NCBI GenBank assembly: GCA_032027145.1
Contig: JAVSMP010000001.1
Span: 1,702,903 to 1,766,902, forward strand
Origin: Ignavibacterium sp.
GTDB taxonomy: Bacteria; Bacteroidota; Ignavibacteria; Ignavibacteriales; Ignavibacteriaceae
Length of the DNA: 64,000 nt
Direction of reading: 5' to 3'
Shown here piece after piece: positions 33,583-43,778 of the stretch (position 1 is the first letter of the stretch; each line of letters opens with the position of its first letter). The notes under the pieces are model-generated. The model had not been told where the DNA came from. It saw only the letters and a program-made list of their open reading frames with translations, and did not search any database. A program made the translations under genes and the position numbers.

Positions 33583-34875
33583 ATGAAATTAGTATTAGAC
33601 AATGTTAATCTTGTAAATCCAGATCAAAAGCTAAATGAAAAAGACGTAAGCATTTTAATTGAAGACGGAAAATATAAAAAGATAGGGAAGCTGACTGAAG
33701 CAGATAAAAAGGATGCAAAGGTTTTAGAATTAAAAGGAAAATTTGTTGTTCCCGGTTTTTTTGATATGCACGTTCATTTACGTGAACCAGGAAGAGAAGA
33801 TGAAGAGACAGTTATTACAGGATGTAATGCCGCAGCAAACGGTGGATTTACCGGAATTGCCTGTATGCCTAATACTGAACCAGCAATTGATTCTGCTGAA
33901 GTAGTTACATTGATCAAAAAACAGTCAGTAAAACATTTAGTTGATGTTTATCCTATTGGTGCTGCAACTGTTGGACGGAAAGGGGAATTGCTTTCTCCAA
34001 TGGCTGAATTAAAAGATGCAGGAGTCGTTGGATTTTCTGATGATGGAGTTGCAATTAAAACAGCAGCAATTCTGAAAAGAGCACTTGAATATGCAAGGAT
34101 GTTTAATCTTCCGATTATTGAACATTGTGAAGATGAATCTCTTGCCGGTGGTGCAATGAATGAAAGTATTAATTCCACATTACTTGGTTTGCCGCCAATA
34201 CCAACCGTAGCCGAAGACCTGATTGTTATGCGCGATATTTTATTGGCTGAATATGCTGATGCAAAAGTTCATATTGCACACATTAGTTCAAAAAAATCTG
34301 TTCAAATGGTCCGCGAAGCCAAGAAAAAAGGAATAAAAGTTACTGCAGAAGTTACGCCGCATCATTTTACACTTACGGATGATGCAGTTAAAACCTATGA
34401 TCCCAATGTTAAAATGAATCCACCACTTCGAACAAGGGCAGATATTGATGAAATTATTGCCGGATTAAAAGACGGAACAATAGATTGTATTGCATCTGAT
34501 CATGCACCCCATTCTCTTGAAGAAAAAGAGATGGAATTTGAATATGCTCCAAATGGAATTATTGGATTAGAAACTCAAGTTGGTTTAGCATTTACTGAGT
34601 TATATCATAAGAAAGTACTAACTCTTGAACAGATGATTGAAAAGCTGTCTATCAACCCAAGAAGAATATTAAATATTAATATTCCGCAAATAAAAGAAGG
34701 TGAGTTAGTAAATATCACAATTCTTGATCCAGATGTTATATGGACAGTAGATAAAACAAAATTTAAATCTAAATCAGTAAATACGCCCTTTGATAAACGT
34801 TTGTTAACTGGTAAATCTGTTGCAATAATTAATAAAAATCAGATATTTATTGATGGGAAGTTTGAAAGGCTATAA
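33583..34875 (+). CDS. pyrC: Dihydroorotase (class I)
   Basis: A 430-residue amidohydrolase with the zinc-binding DMHVHLREPG motif, an ACMPNTEP segment, HCEDESLAGG, ITPHH-like metal ligands (AEVTPHHFTL) and the catalytic ASDHAPHS. The length and DMHVHLREPG fit the class I (B. subtilis PyrC-like) type. It cyclises carbamoyl aspartate to dihydroorotate. All metal ligands seem present, so it should be active rather than a structural pseudo-enzyme. It ends the pyr operon, followed by a terminator. Confidence 0.95.
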   Translation: MKLVLDNVNLVNPDQKLNEKDVSILIEDGKYKKIGKLTEADKKDAKVLELKGKFVVPGFFDMHVHLREPGREDEETVITGCNAAANGGFTGIACMPNTEPAIDSAEVVTLIKKQSVKHLVDVYPIGAATVGRKGELLSPMAELKDAGVVGFSDDGVAIKTAAILKRALEYARMFNLPIIEHCEDESLAGGAMNESINSTLLGLPPIPTVAEDLIVMRDILLAEYADAKVHIAHISSKKSVQMVREAKKKGIKVTAEVTPHHFTLTDDAVKTYDPNVKMNPPLRTRADIDEIIAGLKDGTIDCIASDHAPHSLEEKEMEFEYAPNGIIGLETQVGLAFTELYHKKVLTLEQMIEKLSINPRRILNINIPQIKEGELVNITILDPDVIWTVDKTKFKSKSVNTPFDKRLLTGKSVAIINKNQIFIDGKFERL

Positions 34876-34960
34876 ATGATCTAAAGATTTAAGTTATTGT
34901 ATTCAGTTGTTGTTCATTTATCTATACAATTACTAATTGGAATACTAATTATTTCTTATA

Positions 34961-34990
34961 AAATGCCGCTTTTATAGTGGCATTTCTTTT
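34961..34990 (+). terminator. Rho-independent terminator after pyrC
   Basis: AAATGCCGC (34961-34969) and GTGGCATTT (34977-34985) form a 9-bp stem with one wobble and a 7-base loop, followed by CTTTT. It closes the pyrRBC operon. Confidence 0.7.
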
Positions 34991-35033
34991 GGCTAATTTT
35001 TGTAGTAATTGAATTTATCGAAAAGGTGACAAC

Positions 35034-35843
35034 ATGAAAAAGATAACTATAACCGCAGCTCTATTAACAACTATGTTAATAATAACTTCTTGTAATATTA
35101 ATGATAGTTATGACAACGATTACACTCCGCCAGCAGCACCAAGTGGAATACAAGTTTTAAATGGAGATAATAGAGTAGATATTTACTGGAATAAAAACCG
35201 CGAGTCTGACGTTGCCGGATATAACGTTTATTACAATTATACTTATGAAGGCAGATACACCTTAATTGGTTCCACTTCAAGTACACACTTTGCAAACATC
35301 TACGCCGAAAATGGTGTAAAATATTATTATGCTGTAGCTGCTTATGATTATAACGGCAATGAAAGTGAATTAAGCTATGATGTAATCTATTCAACACCAA
35401 GACCTGAGGGTTTCAATCAATCTATATTTGATTATAGAAGATTCCCAAATAAATCAGGTTTTACATTTAATGACTATACAACTGTTCCATATAATGATAA
35501 TGCAACTGATTTCTTTTTTGAGATTTATCAGGGAACACCTTATTTAGTTGTTTATGATGATACTGACATTCAGGATATGGGATTGACAAATGATATTTAC
35601 GATATTCCTTATGCACCTGTTAACGGTTGGAATCCTGACAAAGAAGAAATCGCTAAAATTGGTCATACTTATGTAATCTGGACTTTTGATAATCACTTTG
35701 CAAAAATCAGAGTTAAAAACATTACATCTGACAGAATTGTATTTGATTGGGCATTCCAGTTAGTCAGTGGTGAGTATCAGTTGAAACCAGTTATAAAGGG
35801 TACTGGAGTACGTGAATTACACAGAAGTAAATTGGCGAGATAA
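35034..35843 (+). CDS. Secreted lipoprotein with fibronectin type III domain
   Basis: This 269-residue protein has a lipoprotein signal (lipobox IITSC, Cys20). An FN3 domain at about 33-118 follows, with APSGIQVLNGDNRVDIYWN, a DVAGYNVYYN turn and YYYAVAAYDYNGNES. The C-terminal half is strand-rich and unknown. Such lipoproteins are common in Ignavibacteria and neighbours and would sit at the outer membrane. AAAGGTGAC precedes the ATG. It stands between two terminators, so it is a single-gene unit. The ligand or partner is unknown. Confidence 0.7.
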   Translation: MKKITITAALLTTMLIITSCNINDSYDNDYTPPAAPSGIQVLNGDNRVDIYWNKNRESDVAGYNVYYNYTYEGRYTLIGSTSSTHFANIYAENGVKYYYAVAAYDYNGNESELSYDVIYSTPRPEGFNQSIFDYRRFPNKSGFTFNDYTTVPYNDNATDFFFEIYQGTPYLVVYDDTDIQDMGLTNDIYDIPYAPVNGWNPDKEEIAKIGHTYVIWTFDNHFAKIRVKNITSDRIVFDWAFQLVSGEYQLKPVIKGTGVRELHRSKLAR

Positions 35844-35860
35844 TAAAGAATTTATTACTT

Positions 35861-35912
35861 TTGTCGTGGGTTTGTAAGTAAATATTAAATTACAAACTCA
35901 CGACAAATTTTT
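35861..35912. terminator. Long-stem terminator after the FN3 lipoprotein gene
   Basis: A 17-bp stem (35861-35877 with 35890-35906, one G-T wobble, TTGTCGTG...CACGACAA at the ends) with a 12-base loop is followed by ATTTTTAT. Confidence 0.75.
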
Positions 35913-35918
35913 ATCGAT

Positions 35919-36362
35919 ATGAACAAAATATTTTATATAATTTATTTTACATTTTCTCTAAGTCTTACTTTTTCTCAATCATCTAAGTTTACAAATAAAA
36001 CCGGTGAACATATTGAAAGTAATCAGCAAGAATCAATATTTAATGAAATTGAGTCGGGGATTAAAGAAGGTAATGTAGAAAGTATTTCAAAATATTTTGG
36101 GCAGCGGACTTATTTTAGTTTTTCCAACGGTATTAATGGATATTACAGCAGCAACCAGGCATTTTATGTGCTTGAAGATTTTTTTAGAATTTACAAAGTA
36201 ACATCATTTAAATTTGAGCATATAAAAAAAGACAAGCTTAATTCCTACGCAACCGGAAAGTATAATTATGACAATAAAGGTCAGCGAAGCACTGCACAAG
36301 TATATATTTCTATCAAAAAAGTTGGACCAAATTGGATAATAACTCAATTCACTATTAACTGA
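35919..36362 (+). CDS. DUF4783 exported protein
   Basis: This 147-residue protein has a Sec signal peptide (about 1-19, cut after TFSQ or nearby). The mature part contains FNEIESGIKEGNVESISKYF, YSSNQAFYVLEDFF and a C-terminal GPNWIITQFTIN. This is the pattern of DUF4783, a small NTF2-like family of Bacteroidota with no known function. It overlaps the large kinase gene by one base and so is probably co-translated with it; a role as an exported sensor partner is only inference. Confidence 0.75.
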   Translation: MNKIFYIIYFTFSLSLTFSQSSKFTNKTGEHIESNQQESIFNEIESGIKEGNVESISKYFGQRTYFSFSNGINGYYSSNQAFYVLEDFFRIYKVTSFKFEHIKKDKLNSYATGKYNYDNKGQRSTAQVYISIKKVGPNWIITQFTIN

Positions 36363-39300
36363 TGTTAAAAAAGATTGCAGAAAAATTCAAAGGCGATAGA
36401 AAATATTTCTCTATCGTCTTTTTTATTTTAATGATGCTTGTTGTATCTGGTATTGTTACAGATAACTATATTGATAAAACTAAAGGTAATTGGTCCAATT
36501 TAGTAGTTGAAAAAATTTCTGAGCTAGAAAACTCAGTTAAAAAAGATTTCAATTTTAAACAAAGTGATCTGCTGCAGAAATTAAACATTGTTAAAAAGGA
36601 TCTTCGCGCATCATTAGAACCGGAAAATGAAACATATAAAGAACTTTTAAGGTCTATAAATAACCGATCACTTGAGAATTTTTCAATTGAGATTTTTGCT
36701 CCAAATGGAAAATTAATCGCATGGAATAATCGTATTGCACTAAACCCAGAGGGATTATTTCCATTAAGTTTTCCATTGGGTGAAGTCTATTTCCTGTCTA
36801 ATGATATTGTTACTAATCTTGCTATTATAGATACTGCTCATATTCAGTCGGATGATTTTTATATTGCACTTTCTACTCCAATTGAAGAATTGGTAAAAAT
36901 TAATAATCAGTTTTCTAAAAATATAAGTTTTACGCAGGATATATTAGATAAATATGAGATTGATGCAGAGATAGACTATTCAGCATATTCAGAAAAATCA
37001 AAAGACGGAAGAAAATATTCATTTGAATTAATAAATAATCGGGGAAGTAAAATAGGCATAGTTTCTTTTGTTAAACCATCTTTGAATAATTCAATAAACA
37101 TTATAAAAGATAATTCAACAAAGATTCAATCATTACTTGTATTACTTACTCTTCTTTTTGTCGGATTAGGATTGATGTCTGACTTTAAAAAAATTCAGTC
37201 ATATTTCTTCAGATTTATTCTGCTTATTATTTATTTAGTGATATTAAGAATTCTGATCTTTGCATTCAGTTTTCCATCGAACTTTATTTCCGGACCACTT
37301 TCTAATCCGGCTTACTTTTCTTCCTCGTTTGCATGGGGATTTGTAAAGTCACCAATTGAGTTTTTTACAACTGTCTTTTTTGTATTGATTCTATCAATCC
37401 AATTTTTCCGTTATACAAAAAATTATTTGTTTAACTCTGAAAGAAAAACACACAAAAAGTATTTTATTGCTGCTGCATTAGGTTTATCAGTAATTATATT
37501 TTTATTAATAAGGGGTATAAGTGCAACAATAAGAAGTATAGTTTTTGATTCAACGATCAGATATTTTAAAGAACCCAACCTGATTCCTGATTTACCTTCA
37601 ATTACAATGAATCTGAATATGCTGCTTTTTACATTTGCAGTAGTTCTGATGATTTTGGGATTCTTAAATATCATTTTAAGTTTTATCTGTTCAGAGAAGA
37701 TTCGAATAAAACAGTATCTTTTTTTAGTAGTGATAATTTACATTGCATCTTTTATTGTTTACCTGATAAGTAATGATCAACTGCTTACACCAATAATGCT
37801 TTTTTTAATATTATTATTTCTGCTATTACTTTACTATCAGGTAATTATCAGAGAACAAAACTCTATCTACAATTATCTTATTATTTTACTTGTAAGCTCG
37901 GTGATTTCAATTTCCTTACTTAATCTCTTTAATACAAAGCTGGAAAAAGAATCGCTTAAAACTACTTCCTGGGAAATCAACAGAACAGATTCCAATTTAT
38001 TATCATTTATGCTTGATGAAACTATACGGAATGTAAAAAATGATAAGAATATATTAAGTCAGTTTGGTGAAAGATTTGCAAATTACAACGCTATTGCTTT
38101 TAAGCTGTGGGCACAAAGCCCGATGCAAAGAGAATCTCTCAATTCCGGAATTCAATTTTATAACAGTAAGAAGCAAATTATTGGTGAATATCTGATAGGA
38201 ATTCAGCCTGATCAGTCAATATTTAATAGCATTAGTAAAGATGATGAAATATTGGTAGTTCCGGTTTATGATAAACAAGAAAATGTTATTGATTATTACA
38301 GCGCAGTGATTGAGATAAAGGAGCGTGGAATATTAAGAGGGTACATTGCAGCTTTTGTGGATTTTAATATTAAATCTATTGGAGCTTTGAACTATCCGAC
38401 ATTTTTAGAATCAAATCTTTCAGTATTTAATAAAGTTGTTGATGTAAAGCAGCTTAAAATATTTCAGTTTAGTGATAGAGTTTTAAAAAATGTTTATGGA
38501 GATATTTATCCTTCAAGAGATCAGATAAAACAAATACTTAACACTTCAGTTGATAGTTTATTTAGCGACAGCTGGCTAAAAATAAATTTCAATTCAGAAA
38601 AGTATGAAGCCTATCTGCTTAAATCTGAAGAAGATGACTCTGAAATTTTAACTGTTGTAGCAATTCAGGAAAGTGCTTTTTCATGGGATCTGTTTAAATT
38701 TTTTAAGATATTTATAATTCATTCGTTGTTTATAATAATTGCTTATCTACTAATAGCTTTTTTCTGCGTACGCAAAATAAATTTGACTTTCAAAACAAAG
38801 CTTTTACTTTCATTTCTTTTTATCTCAATTATTCCTGTAATTGTATTAGCTGTTTATAATACAAATCTGGTTACCGAACGCGGCAGAGAAGAGATATTGA
38901 ATGAACTTAGTCAAAGGGCAGATTATATTGAGAAAAATCTCGTTGCTCAATTAAATAAATATAATAACAGAGATATAATAACCGCATCACAAAATGCCTC
39001 TGATGAGCTTGGAATATCTTTCGCTTTGTATTCTTCAACTGATCAAATTTATAATTCAAATGATATATACAATAAGATTGGATTGATGCACAAAAAACTG
39101 AATCCAAAAGCATATTACTTTTTAAATTATTTAAAGTATCAGGAATTTATTACAACTGAAAAAGTGAGCAATTATCAATATGATTCATACTTCAGATTTA
39201 TTCATATAAAAGATAAAGATTATATCCTTTCAGTTAATGATGCTTTTAATAAAATCAGGGTTACAATATCTACTAATGAAATTAATGTGGTGATATTTGG

Positions 39301-40192
39301 AATTTATTCTTTTGCTGTAATTATAATAATCATTATCAGTACCATTTTTGCTAATCAGATTTCTCAGCCAATCCAAAGATTAACAAAAGCTGCTGATGCT
39401 GTATCCAAAGGTGATTTGAATGTTACGATAGAACATAATGAAAGAGGAGAACTTAAAGATCTGCTTGATGGTTTTAATCAAATGACTTCTGAACTTAAAA
39501 AAAATCAAGCAGAAATTGCTGAAATGGAAAGGGAAGCTGCCTGGAAAGAAATGGCGAAACAGGTTGCACACGAAATTAAAAATCCGCTGACGCCAATGAA
39601 GTTAGCTTTACAGCAATTGATAATTTCTTACAAAGATAAAAGTAAGGATTTTGATAAACTATTTGAGAAAGTATCTGCTACTGTACTAAATCAAATAGAA
39701 AATCTGAATCATATTGCATCAGAGTTCTCTCACTTTGCTAAAATGCCAAGCCTTAAAATTGAAGAAGTTGATCTCCTAAGTGTGCTTAATGATACTGTTA
39801 ATATGTTTATGCACGAAAAATCAAAAATTAGTGTTAGCACAGATTTGAAGAGTGTTGTTATAGATGCTGATGTAGGTCAGTTAAGAAGAATGTTCATAAA
39901 CCTTATCAGAAATTCAATTCAAGCTGATGCTTCGGTAATTAATCTGAAAGTTTTTGTAAGTGAGAATAATTATATTTTAACTATTAACGATAACGGTAAA
40001 GGAATACCTGTTTTACTAAAAGATAAAATCTTTGAAGAAAACTTTACAACAAAAAAACAGGGAATGGGTTTAGGATTAAGTTTAGCAAGAAGATTTATGA
40101 CAAATATAAACGGAGAAATTAATCTCAAAGAAAGCAGTAGTGACGGCTCAACATTTGAATTGATATTTCCGGCAAAACTATTTAACAAATGA
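36362..40192 (+). CDS. Very large NtrY-like membrane histidine kinase
   Basis: At 1276 residues this is far larger than usual kinases. In order: one TM (about 18-34), an extracytoplasmic region, a block of about eight TM helices (255-520), a second extracytoplasmic region (520-780), two TMs and a third sensor-like part. Another TM (about 975-996) leads to a HAMP domain, a HisKA domain with VAHEIKNPLTPMKL (His at about residue 1078) and an ATPase domain (NDNGKGIP, GMGLGLSLA). VAHEIKNPLTPM is typical of NtrY-type kinases. No response regulator is adjacent, so its partner lies elsewhere. It overlaps the next gene by 4 bases. Confidence 0.88.
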   Translation: MLKKIAEKFKGDRKYFSIVFFILMMLVVSGIVTDNYIDKTKGNWSNLVVEKISELENSVKKDFNFKQSDLLQKLNIVKKDLRASLEPENETYKELLRSINNRSLENFSIEIFAPNGKLIAWNNRIALNPEGLFPLSFPLGEVYFLSNDIVTNLAIIDTAHIQSDDFYIALSTPIEELVKINNQFSKNISFTQDILDKYEIDAEIDYSAYSEKSKDGRKYSFELINNRGSKIGIVSFVKPSLNNSINIIKDNSTKIQSLLVLLTLLFVGLGLMSDFKKIQSYFFRFILLIIYLVILRILIFAFSFPSNFISGPLSNPAYFSSSFAWGFVKSPIEFFTTVFFVLILSIQFFRYTKNYLFNSERKTHKKYFIAAALGLSVIIFLLIRGISATIRSIVFDSTIRYFKEPNLIPDLPSITMNLNMLLFTFAVVLMILGFLNIILSFICSEKIRIKQYLFLVVIIYIASFIVYLISNDQLLTPIMLFLILLFLLLLYYQVIIREQNSIYNYLIILLVSSVISISLLNLFNTKLEKESLKTTSWEINRTDSNLLSFMLDETIRNVKNDKNILSQFGERFANYNAIAFKLWAQSPMQRESLNSGIQFYNSKKQIIGEYLIGIQPDQSIFNSISKDDEILVVPVYDKQENVIDYYSAVIEIKERGILRGYIAAFVDFNIKSIGALNYPTFLESNLSVFNKVVDVKQLKIFQFSDRVLKNVYGDIYPSRDQIKQILNTSVDSLFSDSWLKINFNSEKYEAYLLKSEEDDSEILTVVAIQESAFSWDLFKFFKIFIIHSLFIIIAYLLIAFFCVRKINLTFKTKLLLSFLFISIIPVIVLAVYNTNLVTERGREEILNELSQRADYIEKNLVAQLNKYNNRDIITASQNASDELGISFALYSSTDQIYNSNDIYNKIGLMHKKLNPKAYYFLNYLKYQEFITTEKVSNYQYDSYFRFIHIKDKDYILSVNDAFNKIRVTISTNEINVVIFGIYSFAVIIIIIISTIFANQISQPIQRLTKAADAVSKGDLNVTIEHNERGELKDLLDGFNQMTSELKKNQAEIAEMEREAAWKEMAKQVAHEIKNPLTPMKLALQQLIISYKDKSKDFDKLFEKVSATVLNQIENLNHIASEFSHFAKMPSLKIEEVDLLSVLNDTVNMFMHEKSKISVSTDLKSVVIDADVGQLRRMFINLIRNSIQADASVINLKVFVSENNYILTINDNGKGIPVLLKDKIFEENFTTKKQGMGLGLSLARRFMTNINGEINLKESSSDGSTFELIFPAKLFNK

Positions 40193-43100
40193 GCAAACTT
40201 ACACCTAATCAGGAATTAGCACTTAATACAAAAGGAAATATAGCTCTTACTGCAAATGCAGGATCAGGTAAAACTTTTGTACTTGCCAGAAGGTATTTAA
40301 GTGCGCTCTTGGAAGACAAACTTGATATATCTGCTATTGCTGCGATTACTTTTACTGATAAAGCTGCAAGTGAACTGTATAACAGAATATCTGGTTTGAT
40401 TGATAATTATATAAAAACCTGTACAGATAAAAAAGAACAGATAAGAGCTGAAAAAATAAGAAGACAACTTGTATCTGCAAACATTTCTACAATACACTCA
40501 TTTTGTATAAACATATTAAGAGATTTTCCGGTTGAATCGAATTTAGATGCCAGATTTATTCCTATTGATGAAAATTTATCACTGGATTTAATTGAACTTT
40601 CTGTAGAAGAAAGCATAAAAAAAAGTTTCGATGATCTATCTACTATTGATGAAATTAAAGACCTTATAAGAATTCTTGGATCAAAAAACAGATTGTTAAA
40701 GCAGGTTGTAAAGCTTGTTGAAAACAGAAAAAATGTTCAGGTATTGCAGAGTAAAATTTATTTGCAAAGTAAATCTGATATTAAGGATTTCTTTAATAAG
40801 ACTTTTGAGGAATACTTCGATCAGGTTTGGAATGGTATTAAAGGAAAATTTTTAAACCGTTTACAACAAATCAATAATAATGTATTAATTTCTGATCCGG
40901 AGAACCCAAATGCTAAACAGCTTATTCCGATACTTTCAGTACTTAAAGAAAGTAAATTATCAAACGAAATTATTCTGTCATTAGATCAAATCAGATCGCT
41001 TATCTTTACACAAAATTTAACTTTAAAAAAACGCGGATATCTTAGCAAAGTAACAAATGAATTAATCATAGAAGAAGTGAGAATAGTTGAAGATATTTTT
41101 TTTGATATTCATAAATTCGGGATACCTGAAGAAAACTTTGATAATGAAATTCTGCTTGCAGATTTTGGTATAAAACTGTTAAAATTATTTGATAATAGTT
41201 TACAAACCTATGAAAGAAAGAAGAAAGCCGAAGGTTATATAGACTATGAAGATATTTTACTTTATGTAAAACAGCTACTTCAAATTCCAACCGTACAGGA
41301 TAATCTTGCAGAAAAATACAAACTAATAATGGTAGATGAATTTCAGGATACAAATGAAATTCAGTATCAGATATTCTTACCTCTGCTAGACTATCTGCGG
41401 AAAGGTAATCTGTTTATTGTTGGTGATGAAAAACAGAGTATTTACAAATTCAGAGATGCAGAAATTGAGATATTTAACCTTACACGGAACGATATTAAAA
41501 AAGCAAGCAGTAATGATAATTTGTTAGTCCTGCCTGATAGTTTCAGAATGAGTCCAGAAATCTGTGTGTTCTGTAATTATATTTTCAGAAATATATTCAA
41601 AGATCCTGTTGAATTATTTGGAGAAGTTACTGCGGCAGATTTGATATGTGCACGCAAAGAAAAAGTTGATGGTAAAGTTGGATTCCTGATTAACATTGAA
41701 GATCCTGAATCAGAGATTACTGAAGAACAAATGATAATCAGGAAAATAAAACAAATAAAAAATCAATCGAGTTATAATTATTCTGATTTTACCATTCTTG
41801 TCCGTAAGCGAAAGCACTTTGACAGACTAGAAAAAGAATTAATCAATCATCTAATTCCTTACTCTATCATTGGAGGAAGAGGGTTTTATCAAAGACAATC
41901 TATAAATGATATTTATAATTACTTATCATTTTTATCTGATAAAAATAATAATACTGCATTAGTTGGAGTTTTAAGGTCGCCGTTTTTTAATGTAAGTGAC
42001 AGCGATTTATATAAAATATCTCTGCAAAACGGCAGAAGTTTTTGGGAAAGACTAAACAGTTTTTCCAAAGAAAAAGGATTGAATGATATAGTTAATACTC
42101 TAACAGAAAATCTTGCACTGTGTAATTCACTCAACATCTCTCAGTTAATCGAAAAGCTTATTACTGATAATGATTATTTAGCAGCTCTTTCATCAAGGAT
42201 AGATGGGAATCAGGAAGTTGCTAATGTGTTTAAACTTATTAGTATCGCCCGAAATTTTAATGCAACCGGATTCAGAAACCTTTACGATTTTATCAATTAT
42301 CTGAAAGATGCAATTACAGAATCATTAGATGAAGCGCAGGCATCCGGCATTGTTAATACCGATTCAGTTAAATTGATGACAATCCATCAGGCAAAGGGCC
42401 TTGAGTTCCCGATTGTATTCTTATATAAAACAGAAGAAATAAGTCAGCGTTCAACAGCGAAAACAGGAGAAGTAATTGTTGATAAAACATTTGGTTTGTT
42501 AACCAAGCTTCCAAAAAATGGAGAGTATTTTGATGATTATTATTCTAGCCCAATAGTTAGTCTTTATAATTTTATAACCGAAAAAAAAGACTATGCAGAA
42601 TTAAAAAGACTTCTTTATGTTGCTGTAACAAGAGCGATGGATCAATTATATATATCCGGAACAATAAAAAAAGATAAAGTACTAAACAAGAATTCTTTTT
42701 TGTCAATGCTTGGTTCAGGATTAAACAGTGATTTTAATTCGGAGAAAATTAATATATCCGAAGAGCTAAATTTTCTTAAACTTGAAGAAGATAGATATGT
42801 CAATGAAACCAAAAAGTATAATCTTGAAATTGTTTTTCAAAAAGAAATCGAAGATGTTGAAACACTTGGTAATGATGTAGAAAGTGAATCTTCAGAACTG
42901 ATAATTTCTACCGGCGGGCTGTACTCAACTGAAAAATTAGAAATCATTTCGGCTTCCAAAGTGTCCATATATAATCAATGTCCTCTTAAATATTACTTAA
43001 CTTACGAAGCAGGCTTTTCAAAACTTAATTCTTTACAACATACACAAATAAATGAGCAGTCAATTGATAATGAGTTTGATGAGGATACTGCTGATAATTT

Positions 43101-43761
43101 AGATGATTTGATTGGAGAAAATTTAATTGAGCCGGATAAAAACACTTCCACAGATTTTGATTCAGCTTTATATGGAAAAATGTTTCATAGCTGTATGGAG
43201 CAAAATTTAAGATATGAAGAAATTGATAAGTTTATTAACACAGATAAAGGTATTAAAGATTTAGAAAAATATACTGATGCTTTAAAAAATGATTTAAAAA
43301 AAATACAGCAATCTAACTTTGCCAAAAAATATTTAAGCATACCTACTTATAAGAATGAATTTGAGATGTACATTAAAGAGAATGATTATTTTTTGCACGG
43401 AATAACTGACCGGATAATATTTGATAAAAACAAAATAATTATTTGTGATTATAAAACTGATAATATTGAGTTGAAAGAAATAAAAAAACATTCTGAATAT
43501 TATTTAATGCAATTGAAGTTTTATTTATATATTTCCAGTAGATTATTTAGTGATTTTGAGATATTTGAGGGAAATTTAATATTTGTAAAACATCCTGATA
43601 ATATGGTCTCAGTCTTATATTCAAAAAAAGAATTAGAACTCCTTGAAAAAGAAATAACAGAAATTATTTTGAATATCAGAAATAAAAAGTTTGATAAAAA
43701 TTTATTTCATTGCAGATTTTGTTCTTTTTCTGATTCTGCAAACAGATGTGTGATTAACTAA
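40189..43761 (+). CDS. addA: AddA/RecB-like helicase-nuclease with Fe-S cysteines
   Basis: An 1190-residue UvrD-type helicase. Walker A is NAGSGKT (Lys28), Walker B VDEFQDTNE, then GDEKQSIYKFRDA, MTIHQAKGLEFP and VAVTRAMDQLY. The C-terminal RecB-like nuclease domain has Asp1074 (GITDRI) and D1087-Y-K1089. Four cysteines bracket it (Cys931 in YNQCP, then Cys1175, Cys1178, Cys1187), the layout of a 4Fe-4S staple as in AddB and related nucleases. It should process double-strand DNA ends for recombination. No addB-like partner gene is next to it. It overlaps the kinase gene by 4 bases. Confidence 0.85.
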   Translation: MSKLTPNQELALNTKGNIALTANAGSGKTFVLARRYLSALLEDKLDISAIAAITFTDKAASELYNRISGLIDNYIKTCTDKKEQIRAEKIRRQLVSANISTIHSFCINILRDFPVESNLDARFIPIDENLSLDLIELSVEESIKKSFDDLSTIDEIKDLIRILGSKNRLLKQVVKLVENRKNVQVLQSKIYLQSKSDIKDFFNKTFEEYFDQVWNGIKGKFLNRLQQINNNVLISDPENPNAKQLIPILSVLKESKLSNEIILSLDQIRSLIFTQNLTLKKRGYLSKVTNELIIEEVRIVEDIFFDIHKFGIPEENFDNEILLADFGIKLLKLFDNSLQTYERKKKAEGYIDYEDILLYVKQLLQIPTVQDNLAEKYKLIMVDEFQDTNEIQYQIFLPLLDYLRKGNLFIVGDEKQSIYKFRDAEIEIFNLTRNDIKKASSNDNLLVLPDSFRMSPEICVFCNYIFRNIFKDPVELFGEVTAADLICARKEKVDGKVGFLINIEDPESEITEEQMIIRKIKQIKNQSSYNYSDFTILVRKRKHFDRLEKELINHLIPYSIIGGRGFYQRQSINDIYNYLSFLSDKNNNTALVGVLRSPFFNVSDSDLYKISLQNGRSFWERLNSFSKEKGLNDIVNTLTENLALCNSLNISQLIEKLITDNDYLAALSSRIDGNQEVANVFKLISIARNFNATGFRNLYDFINYLKDAITESLDEAQASGIVNTDSVKLMTIHQAKGLEFPIVFLYKTEEISQRSTAKTGEVIVDKTFGLLTKLPKNGEYFDDYYSSPIVSLYNFITEKKDYAELKRLLYVAVTRAMDQLYISGTIKKDKVLNKNSFLSMLGSGLNSDFNSEKINISEELNFLKLEEDRYVNETKKYNLEIVFQKEIEDVETLGNDVESESSELIISTGGLYSTEKLEIISASKVSIYNQCPLKYYLTYEAGFSKLNSLQHTQINEQSIDNEFDEDTADNLDDLIGENLIEPDKNTSTDFDSALYGKMFHSCMEQNLRYEEIDKFINTDKGIKDLEKYTDALKNDLKKIQQSNFAKKYLSIPTYKNEFEMYIKENDYFLHGITDRIIFDKNKIIICDYKTDNIELKEIKKHSEYYLMQLKFYLYISSRLFSDFEIFEGNLIFVKHPDNMVSVLYSKKELELLEKEITEIILNIRNKKFDKNLFHCRFCSFSDSANRCVIN

Positions 43762-43778
43762 ATATATAGTTACAGAAT

